64,000 bases of DNA from Thalassococcus arenae. Lineage in GTDB: Bacteria > Pseudomonadota > Alphaproteobacteria > Rhodobacterales > Rhodobacteraceae. Positions within the stretch are counted from its first letter, which is position 1. Every line of letters starts with the position of its first letter. Positions 26,061 to 35,620 of this stretch are shown in pieces. Location: the NCBI RefSeq assembly GCF_019104745.1, contig NZ_JAHRWL010000002.1, forward strand, positions 632,076 to 696,075, read 5' to 3'. The notes beneath the pieces are model-generated. The model was not told the DNA's origin, did not search any database, and saw nothing but the letters and a program-made list of their open reading frames with translations. A program made the position numbers and the translations under genes.

Positions 26061-26363
26061 TCAGAACGGCAGAAAACCGTCCGCCAGTTCGTAGCTTTTC
26101 ACGGCCAGCAGAGTCTGGTCGCCGTCATGGGCGAAGGCAAAGACATGTGCCATGTCGGCGGCCAGCGTCATACGGCAGAACACTGCATCGGGGTCGAACT
26201 GTTCGGGACAGGTTTCCAGATCGACATGCTCGATCGTGGTCTCGAAAACCTCGTAGGTCAGCGCTCCACCCTCTAGAAAAGCGGTGCCATGGTGTTTCTC
26301 GCCGGGACCCGAAGCCAGAACGGGTGTGGCGAGCATGAGGAGCGGGAAGAGAGACAGGCGCAT
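26061..26363 (-). CDS. Small secreted hypothetical protein (100 aa)
   Basis: A 100-residue protein with a signal peptide (MRLSLFPLLMLATPVLA) and AAGGAATC upstream. The mature 80 residues include two cysteines (LETCPEQ and AVFCRMT), likely to form a disulfide, and end SYELADGFLPF. No family is recognised. It is convergent with the DsbA-like gene and divergent from the MFS gene. The promoter side is AT-rich. Confidence 0.65.
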   Translation of the reverse strand: MRLSLFPLLMLATPVLASGPGEKHHGTAFLEGGALTYEVFETTIEHVDLETCPEQFDPDAVFCRMTLAADMAHVFAFAHDGDQTLLAVKSYELADGFLPF

Positions 26364-26475
26364 AACTGATTCCTTTTGTCAGGTATTTAATTACTGACTC
26401 TTTTACTCGGTATAAACAAGGCTTGTGTTGCCGCACCCTCCGCCATACCAGCGCAGCATCCATTCAGGAGGCACC

Positions 26476-27678
26476 ATGACATCCGGTCCCGGCCGCACGG
26501 AATTCGTCGCGCTGATGGCGATGCTGGCAGCCACGGTCGCCTTTTCCATCGACGCCATGCTGCCCGCCCTGCCCCGGATCGGCGCGGCCTTGTCACCCGA
26601 CGATGTGAACCGCGCGCAGTTGGTGGTGACCAGTTTCGTGCTGGGCATGGGTGCGGGTACGCTGTTCGCCGGCCCGCTGTCGGACGCGTTCGGGCGCAAG
26701 CGGGTCATGCTGGCAGGCGCCGCGATCTACAGCATCGCCGCGGCGGTCGCCGGGTTGGCGCAAAGTCTCGAGGTCTTGCTGGCAGCCCGCGTCGTGCAGG
26801 GAATCGGCGCAGCCGGACCGCGGATCGCGGCGCAGGCGGTGATCCGCGATCTCTATGCCGGGCGCGAGATGGCGCGCATCCTGTCCTTCGTGATGATCGT
26901 CTTCACCATCGTGCCGGTCCTGGCTCCGGCCTTGGGGGCCGCGATCATCATTCTTGCCGGTTGGCGCGCGGTCTTCGCCGCCTTTGTCGTCTTTGCGGCC
27001 CTTTCCGCCCTCTGGTTGGCGACCCGCCTGCCCGAAACCCTGCCGCCGGAAAGGCGGCGTCCGGTGCGTCTGGGGCCGCTGACCGCCGCCATGGCCGAGA
27101 TGCTGGCCATTCCCAAGGTGCGGCTTGCCATCGCCGCCCAGACCCTGTCCTTCGGTATGTTGTTCGCGATGCTCAGTAGCACCCAGCAGGTCTTCGACAT
27201 CACCTTCGGGCGCGGTGACAGCTTTCCCTACTGGTTCGGCGGCATCGCCTTGGTGGCGGCCAGTTCCGGGGTTCTCAACGCGGCGCTGGTGGTGCGGTTG
27301 GGCATGGCGGTTCTGGTCTTTGCCATGTTCCGGGCGCAGATCGCGTTTTCGGTCCTGATGATCGTCGCCTTGCTGGCCGGGCTGTCGAACGACGTGCTGT
27401 TCGCGATCTTCGTGGTCTGGCAGACAACGGTGTTTTTCCAGGCGGGCATGACCATCGGCAACACCGCCTCGATCACGCTGGAGCCGGTCGGGCATATCGC
27501 CGGGCTTGCGTCGTCGGTTGCGGGATCGGTCGCCACCGTGCTGGCCGTGATGTTGGCCGCGCCGGTCGGGCTGATGTTCGACGGCACGCCGCTGCCGCTG
27601 GCATTCGGCATCCTGATCTATTCGGGACTAGCGGCGCTGCTGGCTTGGCGGCTGGTGCACCTGGACCGCATCGGTTGA
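26476..27678 (+). CDS. MFS multidrug efflux transporter, Bcr/CflA type
   Basis: A 400-residue, 12-helix major facilitator. SIDAMLPALPRIGAAL is the family's periplasmic loop signature, LFAGPLSDAFGRKRVMLAG is motif A between helices 2 and 3, and ARVVQGIGAAGPRIAAQAVIRD is motif B with the conserved Arg. Most similar in pattern to the Bcr/CflA drug-proton antiporters; the substrate is unknown. CAGGAGG lies 7 bases before the ATG. It is not clearly in an operon. Confidence 0.85.
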   Translation: MTSGPGRTEFVALMAMLAATVAFSIDAMLPALPRIGAALSPDDVNRAQLVVTSFVLGMGAGTLFAGPLSDAFGRKRVMLAGAAIYSIAAAVAGLAQSLEVLLAARVVQGIGAAGPRIAAQAVIRDLYAGREMARILSFVMIVFTIVPVLAPALGAAIIILAGWRAVFAAFVVFAALSALWLATRLPETLPPERRRPVRLGPLTAAMAEMLAIPKVRLAIAAQTLSFGMLFAMLSSTQQVFDITFGRGDSFPYWFGGIALVAASSGVLNAALVVRLGMAVLVFAMFRAQIAFSVLMIVALLAGLSNDVLFAIFVVWQTTVFFQAGMTIGNTASITLEPVGHIAGLASSVAGSVATVLAVMLAAPVGLMFDGTPLPLAFGILIYSGLAALLAWRLVHLDRIG

Positions 27679-27709
27679 ACACCGGGTGACGCGGAGCCCT
27701 GCGGCAAAT

Positions 27710-27729
27710 CGGTATACAACCGCATACCG
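27710..27729. promoter_or_regulatory. Inverted repeat upstream of icd
   Basis: Arms CGGTAT / ATACCG with 8 bases between, about 70 bases before the icd start codon. It could be an operator or simply chance symmetry; no regulator is assigned. Confidence 0.35.
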
Positions 27730-27794
27730 CCTTCCACGCCGCGATGTTTTGCGCTAGACGGGCGGCAAATCGATTCAGCCGGAAAGGGGCAAAG

Positions 27795-29009
27795 ATGTCG
27801 AAGATCAAGGTAGCCAACCCGATCGTCGAAATGGATGGCGACGAGATGACCCGGATCATCTGGGATTTCATCAAGAAGAAACTGATCCTGCCCTATCTCG
27901 ACGTCGATCTGCTGTACTACGACCTGGGCATCGAAGAGCGCGACCGCACCGAGGACCAGATCACCATCGACGCCGCCGAAAAGACCAAGGAAGTCGGCGT
28001 CGCGGTGAAATGCGCCACGATCACCCCCGACGAGGCGCGGGTCGAGGAATTCGGCCTGAAAAAGATGTGGCGCAGCCCCAACGGCACGATCCGCAACATC
28101 CTGGGCGGCGTGGTGTTCCGCGCGCCGATCATCTGCAAGAACGTGCCGCGTCTGGTGCCGGGCTGGACCCAGCCCATCGTCATCGGCCGTCACGCATTCG
28201 GCGACCAGTACCGCGCCACCGACATCAAGTTCCCCGGGCCGGGCAAGCTGTCGATGAAATTCGTCGGCGCCGACGGCAACGTCATCGAGCACGAAGTGTT
28301 CGATGCGCCGTCCTCGGGTGTCTTCATGTCGATGTACAACCTCGACGATTCGATCATGGATTTCGCACGCGCCTCGATGAATTACGGGCTGAGCCTGGGC
28401 TGGCCGGTCTATTTGTCGACCAAGAACACCATCCTCAAGCAATATGACGGACGCTTCATGGAGCTTTTCCAGAAGGTGTTCGACGAGGAATTCGCCGACA
28501 AGTTCAAGGCCGCCGGCATCACCTACGAACACCGCCTGATCGACGACATGGTCGCCTGCGCGATGAAGTGGAACGGCGGTTTCGTCTGGGCGTGCAAGAA
28601 CTATGACGGCGACGTGCAGTCCGACACCGTCGCGCAGGGCTTCGGTTCGCTCGGCCTGATGACCTCGCAGTTGATGACGCCGGACGGCAAGATCGTCGAG
28701 GCCGAGGCGGCCCACGGCACCGTGACCCGCCACTACCGCCAACACCAGAAGGGTGAAGAAACCTCGACCAACTCGATCGCGTCGATCTTTGCCTGGACCG
28801 GCGGGCTCAAGCATCGCGCCAAGCTGGATGGCAACGACGCGCTGATGAACTTTGCCTCGACGCTGGAAAAGGTCATCGTCGATACCGTGGAATCCGGTCA
28901 CATGACCAAGGACCTGGCGCTGCTGGTCGGCCCCGACCAGAAATGGCTGACCACGATGGGCTTCCTCGAAAAGGTCGACGAGAACTTGAACAAGGCGCTG
29001 GCCGGCTGA
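27795..29009 (+). CDS. icd: NADP-dependent isocitrate dehydrogenase
   Basis: Decarboxylates isocitrate to 2-oxoglutarate in the TCA cycle, making NADPH. The 404-residue protein is the homodimeric eukaryote-like (type II) form: [20 protein letters not shown] start, substrate loop [50 protein letters not shown] with the metal Asp residues, and [17 protein letters not shown] for NADP. I take the ATG with GAAAGGGGC upstream rather than an earlier ATG. A good terminator follows. Confidence 0.95.
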   Translation: MSKIKVANPIVEMDGDEMTRIIWDFIKKKLILPYLDVDLLYYDLGIEERDRTEDQITIDAAEKTKEVGVAVKCATITPDEARVEEFGLKKMWRSPNGTIRNILGGVVFRAPIICKNVPRLVPGWTQPIVIGRHAFGDQYRATDIKFPGPGKLSMKFVGADGNVIEHEVFDAPSSGVFMSMYNLDDSIMDFARASMNYGLSLGWPVYLSTKNTILKQYDGRFMELFQKVFDEEFADKFKAAGITYEHRLIDDMVACAMKWNGGFVWACKNYDGDVQSDTVAQGFGSLGLMTSQLMTPDGKIVEAEAAHGTVTRHYRQHQKGEETSTNSIASIFAWTGGLKHRAKLDGNDALMNFASTLEKVIVDTVESGHMTKDLALLVGPDQKWLTTMGFLEKVDENLNKALAG

Positions 29010-29035
29010 AGAACGGCGCGTCTTTGTGCGAACGG

Positions 29036-29065
29036 AAACGCGGGGTCCAAGGCCCCGCGTTTTTC
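29036..29065 (+). terminator. Intrinsic terminator after icd
   Basis: A 10-base stem AAACGCGGGG / CCCCGCGTTT with a 7-base loop, running into TTTTC. It lies 27 bases after the icd stop. Confidence 0.85.
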
Positions 29066-29069
29066 GTTC

Positions 29070-29580
29070 GCTCGTCAATGCGGGCGTCAACCGGTTCCTG
29101 CGCCGTGCAAGGCCGCAGCGGTCTTGAAACGCACGCGCGACGTGACGGGCTTGTTGCCTTGGCAGCAGTCGAATGCCGGTCGTTCATGCCAATCCGCCGT
29201 CGATCGGGATCCTGGTTCCGAAGACGTGGGAAAACCTGTTGAAATTCACGTCGACTCGCCGCGATACAGTCGAAATGCCTCGCGTCGCCAATCGTCGGGC
29301 GGGCGATCGCGGATCGCGGCGCCTCCACGTTTCGGGCAAGGGTTTCTCATGAGTTCCGGGTGCGATGGGGAGCGTCGTGACGCGTGGAACGGCCCGGATA
29401 CCGGGTGCGCAAATCGGTCAAGACATCGGATGGCGGACATCCGTGTGCGCCCTGTGCCGGATGCCCGGACGCAAGCGCATCGCCAAAAGCATCACGCCAG
29501 GCTTCTGCAATGCAGGGCGCAGGCAAAAAACAAATTGAAACAGTAATTTATCTGCCGTTCTTTCAGCAGATTCCGGTAAG
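29070..29580. other. Gene-free stretch of about 510 bases
   Basis: No convincing gene on either strand: the open frames here lack ribosome sites and resemble nothing I recognise. The second half is less GC-rich than its surroundings, with AAAAAACAAATTGAAACAG near 29523-29541. It could hold decayed sequence or an unrecognised RNA. Confidence 0.5.
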
Positions 29581-29581
29581 T

Positions 29582-29613
29582 GGGCTTCGCGGGTGCTGCC
29601 GCCCGCGAAGCCC
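29582..29613 (-). terminator. Hairpin after the EF-hand gene
   Basis: A perfect 12-base stem GGGCTTCGCGGG / CCCGCGAAGCCC, 8-base loop, 12 bases after the stop of the minus-strand EF-hand gene. There is no T tract, so it may protect the 3' end or terminate weakly. Confidence 0.55.
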
Positions 29614-29625
29614 GGTGTCGTGGGA

Positions 29626-29877
29626 TCAGCCGTCAGAGCTGGCCGGCATAAGGCCCGCTTCCTGAGCCGCGGCGACTTCGTCGGGGTTCAGAAGGCCATC
29701 CGCGTCCCCATCCATCTCCAGGAACAGATCGCTCGACACGTCCGGATACACGGCCTGCACCTCGTCCAGGCTCAGCATGCCGTCGCCGTTGGCGTCGATT
29801 TCCGCGGCCTGCCCCATGGCCAGGACCGGAAGGGTCGAGGCGATGAAGGTGAGAGTGGCAAAGGTCGGTTTTTTCAT
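29626..29877 (-). CDS. Secreted EF-hand calcium-binding protein (83 aa)
   Basis: An 83-residue protein with a signal peptide (MKKPTFATLTFIASTLPVLAMG) and two EF-hand loops, DANGDGMLSLDE (about 28-39) and DGDADGLLNPDE (about 56-67). Both carry the Asp/Asn/Gly/Glu pattern for Ca2+ ligation. The two hands would form one compact pair in the periplasm. No partner gene is adjacent. Small EF-hand proteins of this kind are frequent in marine Rhodobacterales, but their roles are unclear. Confidence 0.8.
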   Translation of the reverse strand: MKKPTFATLTFIASTLPVLAMGQAAEIDANGDGMLSLDEVQAVYPDVSSDLFLEMDGDADGLLNPDEVAAAQEAGLMPASSDG

Positions 29878-30157
29878 AAGTACAGTCCTCCGTCAGAGAG
29901 GGTTACGTGAGTGATGCCGTTTGGCATGACAGAAGATGGGACCGCGATGGCGCGGCGGGAATGGCCCCGGTGCGGCGGCCGGAAAACCGGCGCCGGGCTG
30001 CTGAAACCGGGGTGGCGCGCAGGACACAATTCGCCGAAAGCGTTCGGTCGGCGTAGGGCCGCGGATGCGACTCGGGCCAACGCGCGAAAGCCCGCCGGGT
30101 TTTCGCTCCAAACGGCGACCGGCGCTTCTTCGCCCAGACCAACCTGCGGCGGGAATC

Positions 30158-30186
30158 AAAAAAAGGGGCCCCGAATGGGACCCCCT
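30158..30186 (-). terminator. Strong terminator about 200 bases downstream of nrdJ
   Basis: On the minus strand a GC-rich hairpin (AGGGG...GGG paired with CCC...CCCCT) is followed at once by seven T residues. It should end the nrdJ transcript or an RNA from the preceding 200 bases. Confidence 0.75.
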
Positions 30187-30385
30187 GAGGTTCGCTGACA
30201 AGGCTCGATTACTTACCGCCCGATGTTTTCTGCCTGCGGCCTTGTCCGCGTCGGGGGCACGCGCACGCGCCCCGGAACCGTGAGGAGCGGGCGCCCGCGC
30301 GCCCTGCCCCGGTATTTCGTCGGGGGGCCCGGCCTGTCGGCCATGACCGGCCCCCCTACACGCCCTCCCTCGGACGCGATCTGGT
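30187..30385 (-). other. nrdJ 3' region; possible structured or small RNA
   Basis: Two hundred bases between the nrdJ stop and the T7 terminator. On the minus strand it holds a long GC hairpin (about 30322-30356, GGGGGGCC arms) and a further stem ACAAGGC / GCCTTGT (about 30201-30248) just before the terminator. No coding frame is convincing. It is either a structured 3' UTR or the body of a small RNA. The neighbouring 29878-30157 shows nothing else I can name. Confidence 0.4.
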
Positions 30386-33300
30386 TCAGCTACACCCGCT
30401 CGTCGCGCCGCAGGTGTTGCACTTCATGCAGGTGCCGTTGCGCACCAGCGTGTAGTTGCCGCATTCGCCGCAGGCTTCGCCTTCGTAGCCCTGCATGCGC
30501 GCCTTGCTGGCGGCATCCATGACCATCGACGAGGTCGCCGTCGTGGTGCTGACCGTCATCGTGGCCCCGCCGCCGCCCGCCGCGATCGCGGTTTCCGGTA
30601 CCAGCGTGTTCAGCGTTCCGACCGGGTCGGCGCCGTTGAACGCCACCGCGCCGGCCTGGCCGCCCTGCAGCACCACCAGTTCCTGCGGCAGACGCTTGCG
30701 CAGATATCCGGTCGAACTGATCTGCTTCAGCACTTCCAGGCTTTTCGACGCGGCGCTTTCCGACATCTCGCGGATGTTGGACACGCCCTCTTCCTCGCCG
30801 CGGCCCAGATCGTCGAAGGATGCGCCTTCGGGCTTCACATGGGCCAGGTCGGTGCGGTCCAGGTAGGACACCGCCAGTTCGCGGAAGATGTAGTCGAGGA
30901 TCGACGTCGCGTTCTTGATGCTGTCATTGCCCTGCACCATGCCCGCCGGTTCGAACTTGGTGAAGGTGAAGGCATCGACGAACTCCTCCAGCGGCACGCC
31001 GTATTGCAGGCCGACACTGACCGCGATGGCGAAGTTGTTCATCATCGCGCGGAAGCCCGCGCCTTCCTTGTGCATGTCGATGAAGATCTCGCCAAGGCTG
31101 CCATCCTCGTATTCGCCGGTCCGCAGATACACCTTGTGGCCGCCGACGATCGCCTTCTGGGTATAGCCCTTGCGGCGCTCGGGCATCTTTTCGCGGTGCG
31201 ACTTGACGATTTCCTTGACCACCACCTTTTCGATGATCTTCTCGGCCAGCACCTGCGCCTTTTCCGTGATCGTGCCGCTTTCCAGCACATCGGCCGCGTC
31301 GTCGTCGCCCTCGACCAGTGCCGCCGCCAGGGGCTGGCTGAGCTTGGAGCCGTCGCGGTAAAGCGCGTTGGCCTTCACGCCCAGCGACCACGACAGTTCG
31401 TAGGCCTTCTGGCAATCCTCGACCGTGGCCGAGTTGGGCATGTTGATCGTCTTGGAAATCGCACCCGAGATGAAGGATTGCGCGGCCGCCATCATGTGGA
31501 TGTGGCTGTCGACCGACAGGAAGCGCTTGCCCTTCTTGCCGCAGGGATTGGCGCAATCGAAGATCGGGTAGTGTTCCACCCGCAGATGCGGCGCGCCTTC
31601 CAGTGTCATCGTTCCGCAGACATGGTCGTTGGCGGCGTCGATATCGGCCTTGGCAAAGCCCAGGTGCTTGAGCATGTCGAAGGTCGGGTCGTTCAGCTTG
31701 GCCGCCGGGATGCCCAGCACGTCCTTGCAGAACGCCTCGCCCAGCGTCCACTGGTTGAACACGAAGCGGATGTCGAAAGCCGTGGCCAGCGCGGCCTCGA
31801 TCTTTTCGATCTGCGCGGTGCCGAAGCCGTGACCGATCAGCGCCGTGTGGTTGATGCCCGGCGCGTTGCCCAGCGTCTGGTGGCCGACGGCATAGCTGAT
31901 GATCTCCTCGATCTGCGCGCTGCCATAGCCCAGCTTGGCCAGGGCCGCGGGCACCGAGCGGTTGATGATCTTGAAGTAGCCGCCCCCGGCCAGCTTCTTG
32001 AACTTGACCAGCGCGAAGTCCGGCTCGATCCCGGTGGTGTCGCAATCCATCACCAGGCCGATCGTCCCGGTGGGCGCGATCACCGTGGCCTGGGCGTTGC
32101 GATAGCCGTGCTGCTCGCCAAGGCGCAGGGCCTCGTCCCAGGACGACATGGCCAGTTCGACCAGCGTCGTGTCGGGGCAATTGGCGTGGTCCAGCGGCAC
32201 CGGCTTGACCGCGAGGTTCTCATAGCCGCTGGTCGCGCCATAGGCGGCGTTGCGGTGGTTGCGGATCACTCGCAGCATGTGCTTGGCGTTCTTCTTGTAG
32301 CCCTTGAAGGCGCCCAGTTCGCCGGCGATCTCGGCCGAGGTGGCATAGGCCACGCCGGTCATGATGGCGGTCAGCGCGCCGCACAGCGCCCGGCCCTCGG
32401 GGCTGTCATAGCCATAGCCCATGTTCATCAGCAGCCCGCCGATATTGGCATAGCCGAGGCCCAGGGTTCGGAAGTCGTAGGACAGCTGCGCGATTTCCTT
32501 GGACGGGAACTGCGCCATCGTCACGCTGATTTCCAGCGTCAGGGTCCACAACCGCGTGGCGTGCATGTAGGTCTCGGCGTCGAACTTGCCGTCATGCAGG
32601 AAGGTCAGCAGGTTCATCGACGCCAGGTTGCAGGCGGTGTCGTCCAGGAACATGTACTCCGAGCACGGATTCGAGCCGCGGATCTGGCCATCTTCCGGGC
32701 AGGTATGCCAGGCATTGACGGTGTCGTGGAACTGGATGCCGGGATCGGCGCAGGCCCAGGCGGCATGGCCCACCTGTTCCCAAAGGTCGCGCGCCTTGAC
32801 GGTCTTGGCGACCTTGCCATCGGTGCGGCGGATCAGCTCCCAGTCGGCATCTTCGCGCACCGCCTTGAGGAAGGCGTCGGTGACGCGGATCGAATTGTTC
32901 GAGTTCTGCCCCGACACGCTGGCATAGGCTTCGCTGTCCCAATCGGTGTCGTAGGTCGGGAATTCGATGCTGGCGTAACCCTGGCGCGCATAGTCCAGCA
33001 CGCGCTTGATGTAGGTTTCGGGGATCATCGCGCCCTTGGCCGCGCGCACCGCCGCTTTCAGCGCCTCGTTGACCTTGGGGTCATAGGCGCCGTCTTCGGT
33101 GCCGTCGAAGGCCCGGATCGCGTCGAAGATCGCGTTCAGCATCTTCTCGTGCATCTTCGACCCGGCGACGAGGCTCGCCACCTTCTGCTCTTCCTTGACC
33201 TTCCAGTTGATGAATTCCTCGATATCCGGATGGTCGGCATCGCAGATCACCATCTTGGCGGCGCGGCGCGTGGTGCCGCCCGACTTGATGGCGCCGGCGG

Positions 33301-34069
33301 CGCGATCGCCGATCTTGAGAAAACCCATCAGGCCCGACGACTTGCCGCCACCCGACAGGCTTTCCCCTTCGGCACGCAGGGAGGAGAAGTTCGTGCCGGT
33401 GCCCGAGCCGTATTTGAACAGCCGCGCCTCGCGGACCCACAGGTCCATGATCCCGCCTTCGTTGACCAGGTCGTCGCTGACCGACTGGATGAAACAGGCA
33501 TGCGGCTGCGGGTGTTCGTAGGCCGATTTCGACTTGGTCAGCTTGCCGGTCTTGTGATCGACATAGTGGTGGCCCTGGCTGGGGCCGTCGATGCCATAGG
33601 CCCAATGCAGGCCGGTATTGAACCACTGGGGCGAATTCGGCGCGGCGGTCTGCGTGGCCAGCATGTGGCGCATTTCATCGTAATAGGCGCGCGCGTCTTC
33701 TTCGGTGGTGAAATAGCCGCCCTTCCAACCCCAGTAGGCCCATGCCCCGGCAAGACGATCGAAGACCTGCTTGGACGAGGTCTCGCCGATGCGGGGGGTG
33801 TCCTCGGTCGCCGCCTCGGAACGCCACAGGAACTGGGGCACGTCGTCCTCGGCGACGGGTTTCAGTTCGGTCGGCACGCCGGCCTTGCGGAAATACTTCT
33901 GGGCGATCACATCGGATGCGACCTGGCTCCAGCTTGCCGGCACTTCCAGTTCGTCCAGCTTGAACACCGTGGTACCATCGGGATTGCGGATCTCCGAGGT
34001 GGTCTTGACGAATTCGATCCCTGCATAGGCGTCTTCGCCGGCCTTGGTGTATTTCCGTTCGATCTTCAT
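30386..34069 (-). CDS. nrdJ: Vitamin B12-dependent (class II) ribonucleoside-diphosphate reductase
   Basis: Reduces ribonucleotides to deoxyribonucleotides using adenosylcobalamin, with no oxygen requirement. The 1227-residue protein starts [22 protein letters not shown] lies at about 465-471, with the catalytic Cys and Glu, then CNLASMNL; the reductase barrel continues through [22 protein letters not shown]. The C-terminus is a zinc-ribbon-like tail with six cysteines ending [11 protein letters not shown], carrying the CxxC needed for re-reduction. This size is typical of the long NrdJ form in alphaproteobacteria. The upstream region carries a NrdR-type box. Confidence 0.95.
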   Translation of the reverse strand: MKIERKYTKAGEDAYAGIEFVKTTSEIRNPDGTTVFKLDELEVPASWSQVASDVIAQKYFRKAGVPTELKPVAEDDVPQFLWRSEAATEDTPRIGETSSKQVFDRLAGAWAYWGWKGGYFTTEEDARAYYDEMRHMLATQTAAPNSPQWFNTGLHWAYGIDGPSQGHHYVDHKTGKLTKSKSAYEHPQPHACFIQSVSDDLVNEGGIMDLWVREARLFKYGSGTGTNFSSLRAEGESLSGGGKSSGLMGFLKIGDRAAGAIKSGGTTRRAAKMVICDADHPDIEEFINWKVKEEQKVASLVAGSKMHEKMLNAIFDAIRAFDGTEDGAYDPKVNEALKAAVRAAKGAMIPETYIKRVLDYARQGYASIEFPTYDTDWDSEAYASVSGQNSNNSIRVTDAFLKAVREDADWELIRRTDGKVAKTVKARDLWEQVGHAAWACADPGIQFHDTVNAWHTCPEDGQIRGSNPCSEYMFLDDTACNLASMNLLTFLHDGKFDAETYMHATRLWTLTLEISVTMAQFPSKEIAQLSYDFRTLGLGYANIGGLLMNMGYGYDSPEGRALCGALTAIMTGVAYATSAEIAGELGAFKGYKKNAKHMLRVIRNHRNAAYGATSGYENLAVKPVPLDHANCPDTTLVELAMSSWDEALRLGEQHGYRNAQATVIAPTGTIGLVMDCDTTGIEPDFALVKFKKLAGGGYFKIINRSVPAALAKLGYGSAQIEEIISYAVGHQTLGNAPGINHTALIGHGFGTAQIEKIEAALATAFDIRFVFNQWTLGEAFCKDVLGIPAAKLNDPTFDMLKHLGFAKADIDAANDHVCGTMTLEGAPHLRVEHYPIFDCANPCGKKGKRFLSVDSHIHMMAAAQSFISGAISKTINMPNSATVEDCQKAYELSWSLGVKANALYRDGSKLSQPLAAALVEGDDDAADVLESGTITEKAQVLAEKIIEKVVVKEIVKSHREKMPERRKGYTQKAIVGGHKVYLRTGEYEDGSLGEIFIDMHKEGAGFRAMMNNFAIAVSVGLQYGVPLEEFVDAFTFTKFEPAGMVQGNDSIKNATSILDYIFRELAVSYLDRTDLAHVKPEGASFDDLGRGEEEGVSNIREMSESAASKSLEVLKQISSTGYLRKRLPQELVVLQGGQAGAVAFNGADPVGTLNTLVPETAIAAGGGGATMTVSTTTATSSMVMDAASKARMQGYEGEACGECGNYTLVRNGTCMKCNTCGATSGCS

Positions 34070-34209
34070 GATGTGCTGCCCCGTCTCCAAACTGTAAACA
34101 CCGGTGCCGGCGGATGTCCGAACAGGAAACACAGCTTGACCGCCCGTTCCCGAGAACGGCCTCCGCGCAAGGGTTAGCGGAATTGGTGTTCTGTCCCCTG
34201 TCGAACCGC

Positions 34210-34225
34210 CCACTATATCTTGTGG
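34210..34225. promoter_or_regulatory. NrdR box 1 upstream of nrdJ
   Basis: CCACTATATCTTGTGG matches 13 of 16 positions of the NrdR consensus acaCwAtATaTwGtgt and is extended by one symmetric C/G pair. It lies about 148 bases before the nrdJ start. NrdR is the ATP/dATP-sensing repressor of ribonucleotide reductase genes. Confidence 0.75.
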
Positions 34226-34292
34226 GTCTTCCATTCGGCCCACACAAACTGACGTATTCGGTCTGTGTCGGTCAACGAATTTTTTAGACAGT

Positions 34293-34308
34293 TCGCCATA
34301 TATTTGGT
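34293..34308. promoter_or_regulatory. Possible second, weaker NrdR box
   Basis: TCGCCATATATTTGGT keeps the ATATAT core and matches about 11 of 16 consensus positions. Its centre is 83 bases from box 1, close to eight helical turns, rather than the usual 31-32 bases, so pairing with box 1 is uncertain. Confidence 0.4.
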
Positions 34309-34317
34309 GTTGACCTG

Positions 34318-34370
34318 GGCACCTACCACAACCCGCGGTAGGCAGGCCCGTGATTCACCCCCAAGGTGCC
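34318..34370 (-). other. Nested inverted repeats upstream of nrdJ
   Basis: Three pairings occur in about 50 bases: GGCACCT with AGGTGCC (outer), CCTACC with GGTAGG, and CACC with GGTG. The first two overlap and exclude each other. A structured RNA or DNA regulatory element is possible. It lies farther from nrdJ than the NrdR boxes. Confidence 0.35.
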
Positions 34371-34421
34371 TGCATGACAGGTCTGCGGCGGGGTATGGAA
34401 AAAACGTTTTTGTCCGCAGAG

Positions 34422-34430
34422 TTATCCACA
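34422..34430 (+). promoter_or_regulatory. DnaA box
   Basis: TTATCCACA, an exact match to the strong DnaA box, about 350 bases upstream of nrdJ. A single box is not an origin. DnaA control of reductase genes is known for E. coli nrdAB, so a regulatory role is conceivable. Confidence 0.5.
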
Positions 34431-34597
34431 AGCGTTGCGATCTTGTCTGAACTCGGGTGCGACAGGGCTTTCAAAGCGGCTGCTACCAACATCTCGTGGC
34501 ACACGGGTCACGGCAAAGCCCATATTGTACTCCCTACGCGCGGGTAACACGCCGAGTCGGCGCAGGCGCGACTCGGGTTGCGTGGCGGTCGTGGCGA
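34431..34597. other. Remainder of the nrdJ-GFA intergenic region
   Basis: No gene, clear hairpin or repeat seen between the DnaA box and the 3' end of the GFA-family gene. Confidence 0.5.
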
Positions 34598-35008
34598 TCA
34601 ATCCCCCTGCTGCGCCCGGGCCGGTATGGCCGTCATGTCCGCGGTCCAGGGCAGTGCGGACTGGCACCAGACCTGGAGTCTCGGCGTCAACGCAGCCCGC
34701 TGGTTGATCGTCCCGGCGCGCAGGCCGAAAAAGGCCGCCGGGTCTCCCGGGGTATGCGCGTGGATACGGGTGCCGCAATCGGGGCAGAAGCTCAATACGC
34801 GAACCCGGCCGCTTTCGGCGATCTTGCGGTATTCCGCCAATCGCCCCGTCTTCAGCGTGAACCGGCCCTCGACCACCGCGGCGACCACCCCGAAGGCCGA
34901 ACCGGAGTTGATCTGGCAATCGCTGCAATGGCAGATCGCGACGCGGTCGGGGTCGATGACGGCAACGTAAGTGATCTGACCGCAAAGGCAGCGCCCGTCG
35001 ACTTCCAT
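34598..35008 (-). CDS. GFA (glutathione-dependent formaldehyde-activating) family protein
   Basis: A 136-residue zinc-binding protein of the GFA/CENP-V family. The cysteine pattern is complete: CLCG near residue 8, CHCSDCQ near 28-34 and FCPDCGT near 75-81. GGAGG precedes the ATG ([12 protein letters not shown]). The family name comes from proteins that join formaldehyde and glutathione, but most members are untested. It lies just after tRNA-Pro in the same direction. Confidence 0.85.
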   Translation of the reverse strand: MEVDGRCLCGQITYVAVIDPDRVAICHCSDCQINSGSAFGVVAAVVEGRFTLKTGRLAEYRKIAESGRVRVLSFCPDCGTRIHAHTPGDPAAFFGLRAGTINQRAALTPRLQVWCQSALPWTADMTAIPARAQQGD

Positions 35009-35030
35009 CCGGAGTCCTCCACTGCTGCTG

Positions 35031-35107
35031 TGGTCGGGGCGGCGAGATTCGAACTCACGGCCTTCTGTACCCAAAACAGACGCGCTACCAGGCTGCGCTA
35101 CGCCCCG
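35031..35107 (-). tRNA. tRNA-Pro (TGG anticodon)
   Basis: A complete 77-base cloverleaf including encoded CCA. Acceptor CGGGGCG / CGCCCCG, D arm GCGC-AGCCTGGTA-GCGC, anticodon stem TCTGT / ACAGA with loop TTTGGGT giving anticodon TGG, and T arm GTGAG-TTCGAAT-CTCGC. The D loop AGCCTGGTA is like that of E. coli tRNA-Pro. Confidence 0.95.
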
Positions 35108-35155
35108 ACAGGGATCATGCTTTAGCGGCGTCGTGCCGCGATGAAAAGGCCAAAC

Positions 35156-35620
35156 TCAGGGACAGGGCCAGGCCGGATCGGCAATCGCGGGGTGCTGCAT
35201 CTGCGTCCCCACAGCGATCCCCAGCTGTTGCGCCAATCCGCCATTGATCTCGAGCACGTACTGGATTGCATCGCCGCCGGGGATCGACTTCCAGCTGCCC
35301 GGCTCGGCGCGGTGATGCACCTTTCGCACCACGCCGTTTTCGTCGGCAAAGATCATGTCCAGCGGGATCAGCGTGTCCTTCATCCAGAACGCCACGCGCT
35401 GCGGCCGTTCGTAGACGAACAGCATGCCCGTGCTGGCTGGCATCGACTCGACATGCATCAAGCCGCGCGCCCGTTCGCCGGCGTCGTCCGCGACGGTGAC
35501 GTTGAACCGCGCATTGCCGAAATCGCCGCGCAGCCACAGCGTGCCCGCATCGCAGGCGGCCAGGGCCGAGGCGGGTGCGAATACGGCCGCGATCAGGAGC
35601 GCGGCAAACCGGCTTCCCAT
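35156..35620 (-). CDS. DUF192 family secreted protein
   Basis: A 154-residue exported protein (signal MGSRFAALLIAAVFAPASALA). The DUF192 core is clear: VTVADDAGERARGLMHVESM, GMLFVYERPQRVAFWMKD, IPLDMIFADENGVV and a final EINGGLAQQLGI. The family is widespread and of unknown function; structures show a beta-barrel-like fold. Its start overlaps the 3' end of the cold-shock gene by 28 bases, suggesting coupled expression. Followed by tRNA-Pro. Confidence 0.85.
   Translation of the reverse strand: MGSRFAALLIAAVFAPASALAACDAGTLWLRGDFGNARFNVTVADDAGERARGLMHVESMPASTGMLFVYERPQRVAFWMKDTLIPLDMIFADENGVVRKVHHRAEPGSWKSIPGGDAIQYVLEINGGLAQQLGIAVGTQMQHPAIADPAWPCP

Noticed and set aside
30187-30385. tmRNA, SRP RNA or RNase P RNA
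   Set aside because: None of the conserved sequence signatures I know for these RNAs is visible on either strand.
30839-34177. Very long open frame (about 1110 codons) on the plus strand, antisense to nrdJ
   Set aside because: It is a codon-position shadow of the high-GC nrdJ gene: composition is biased to His, Arg, Asp and Gln, with no domain and no ribosome site.
34318-34370. Cobalamin riboswitch ahead of the B12-dependent reductase
   Set aside because: I could not find the conserved B12 box or the full core; only simple inverted repeats, and they lie upstream of the probable NrdR operator. Kept only as an unassigned structure.
34422-34430. Replication origin
   Set aside because: Only one DnaA box, no AT-rich unwinding region and no origin-linked genes.
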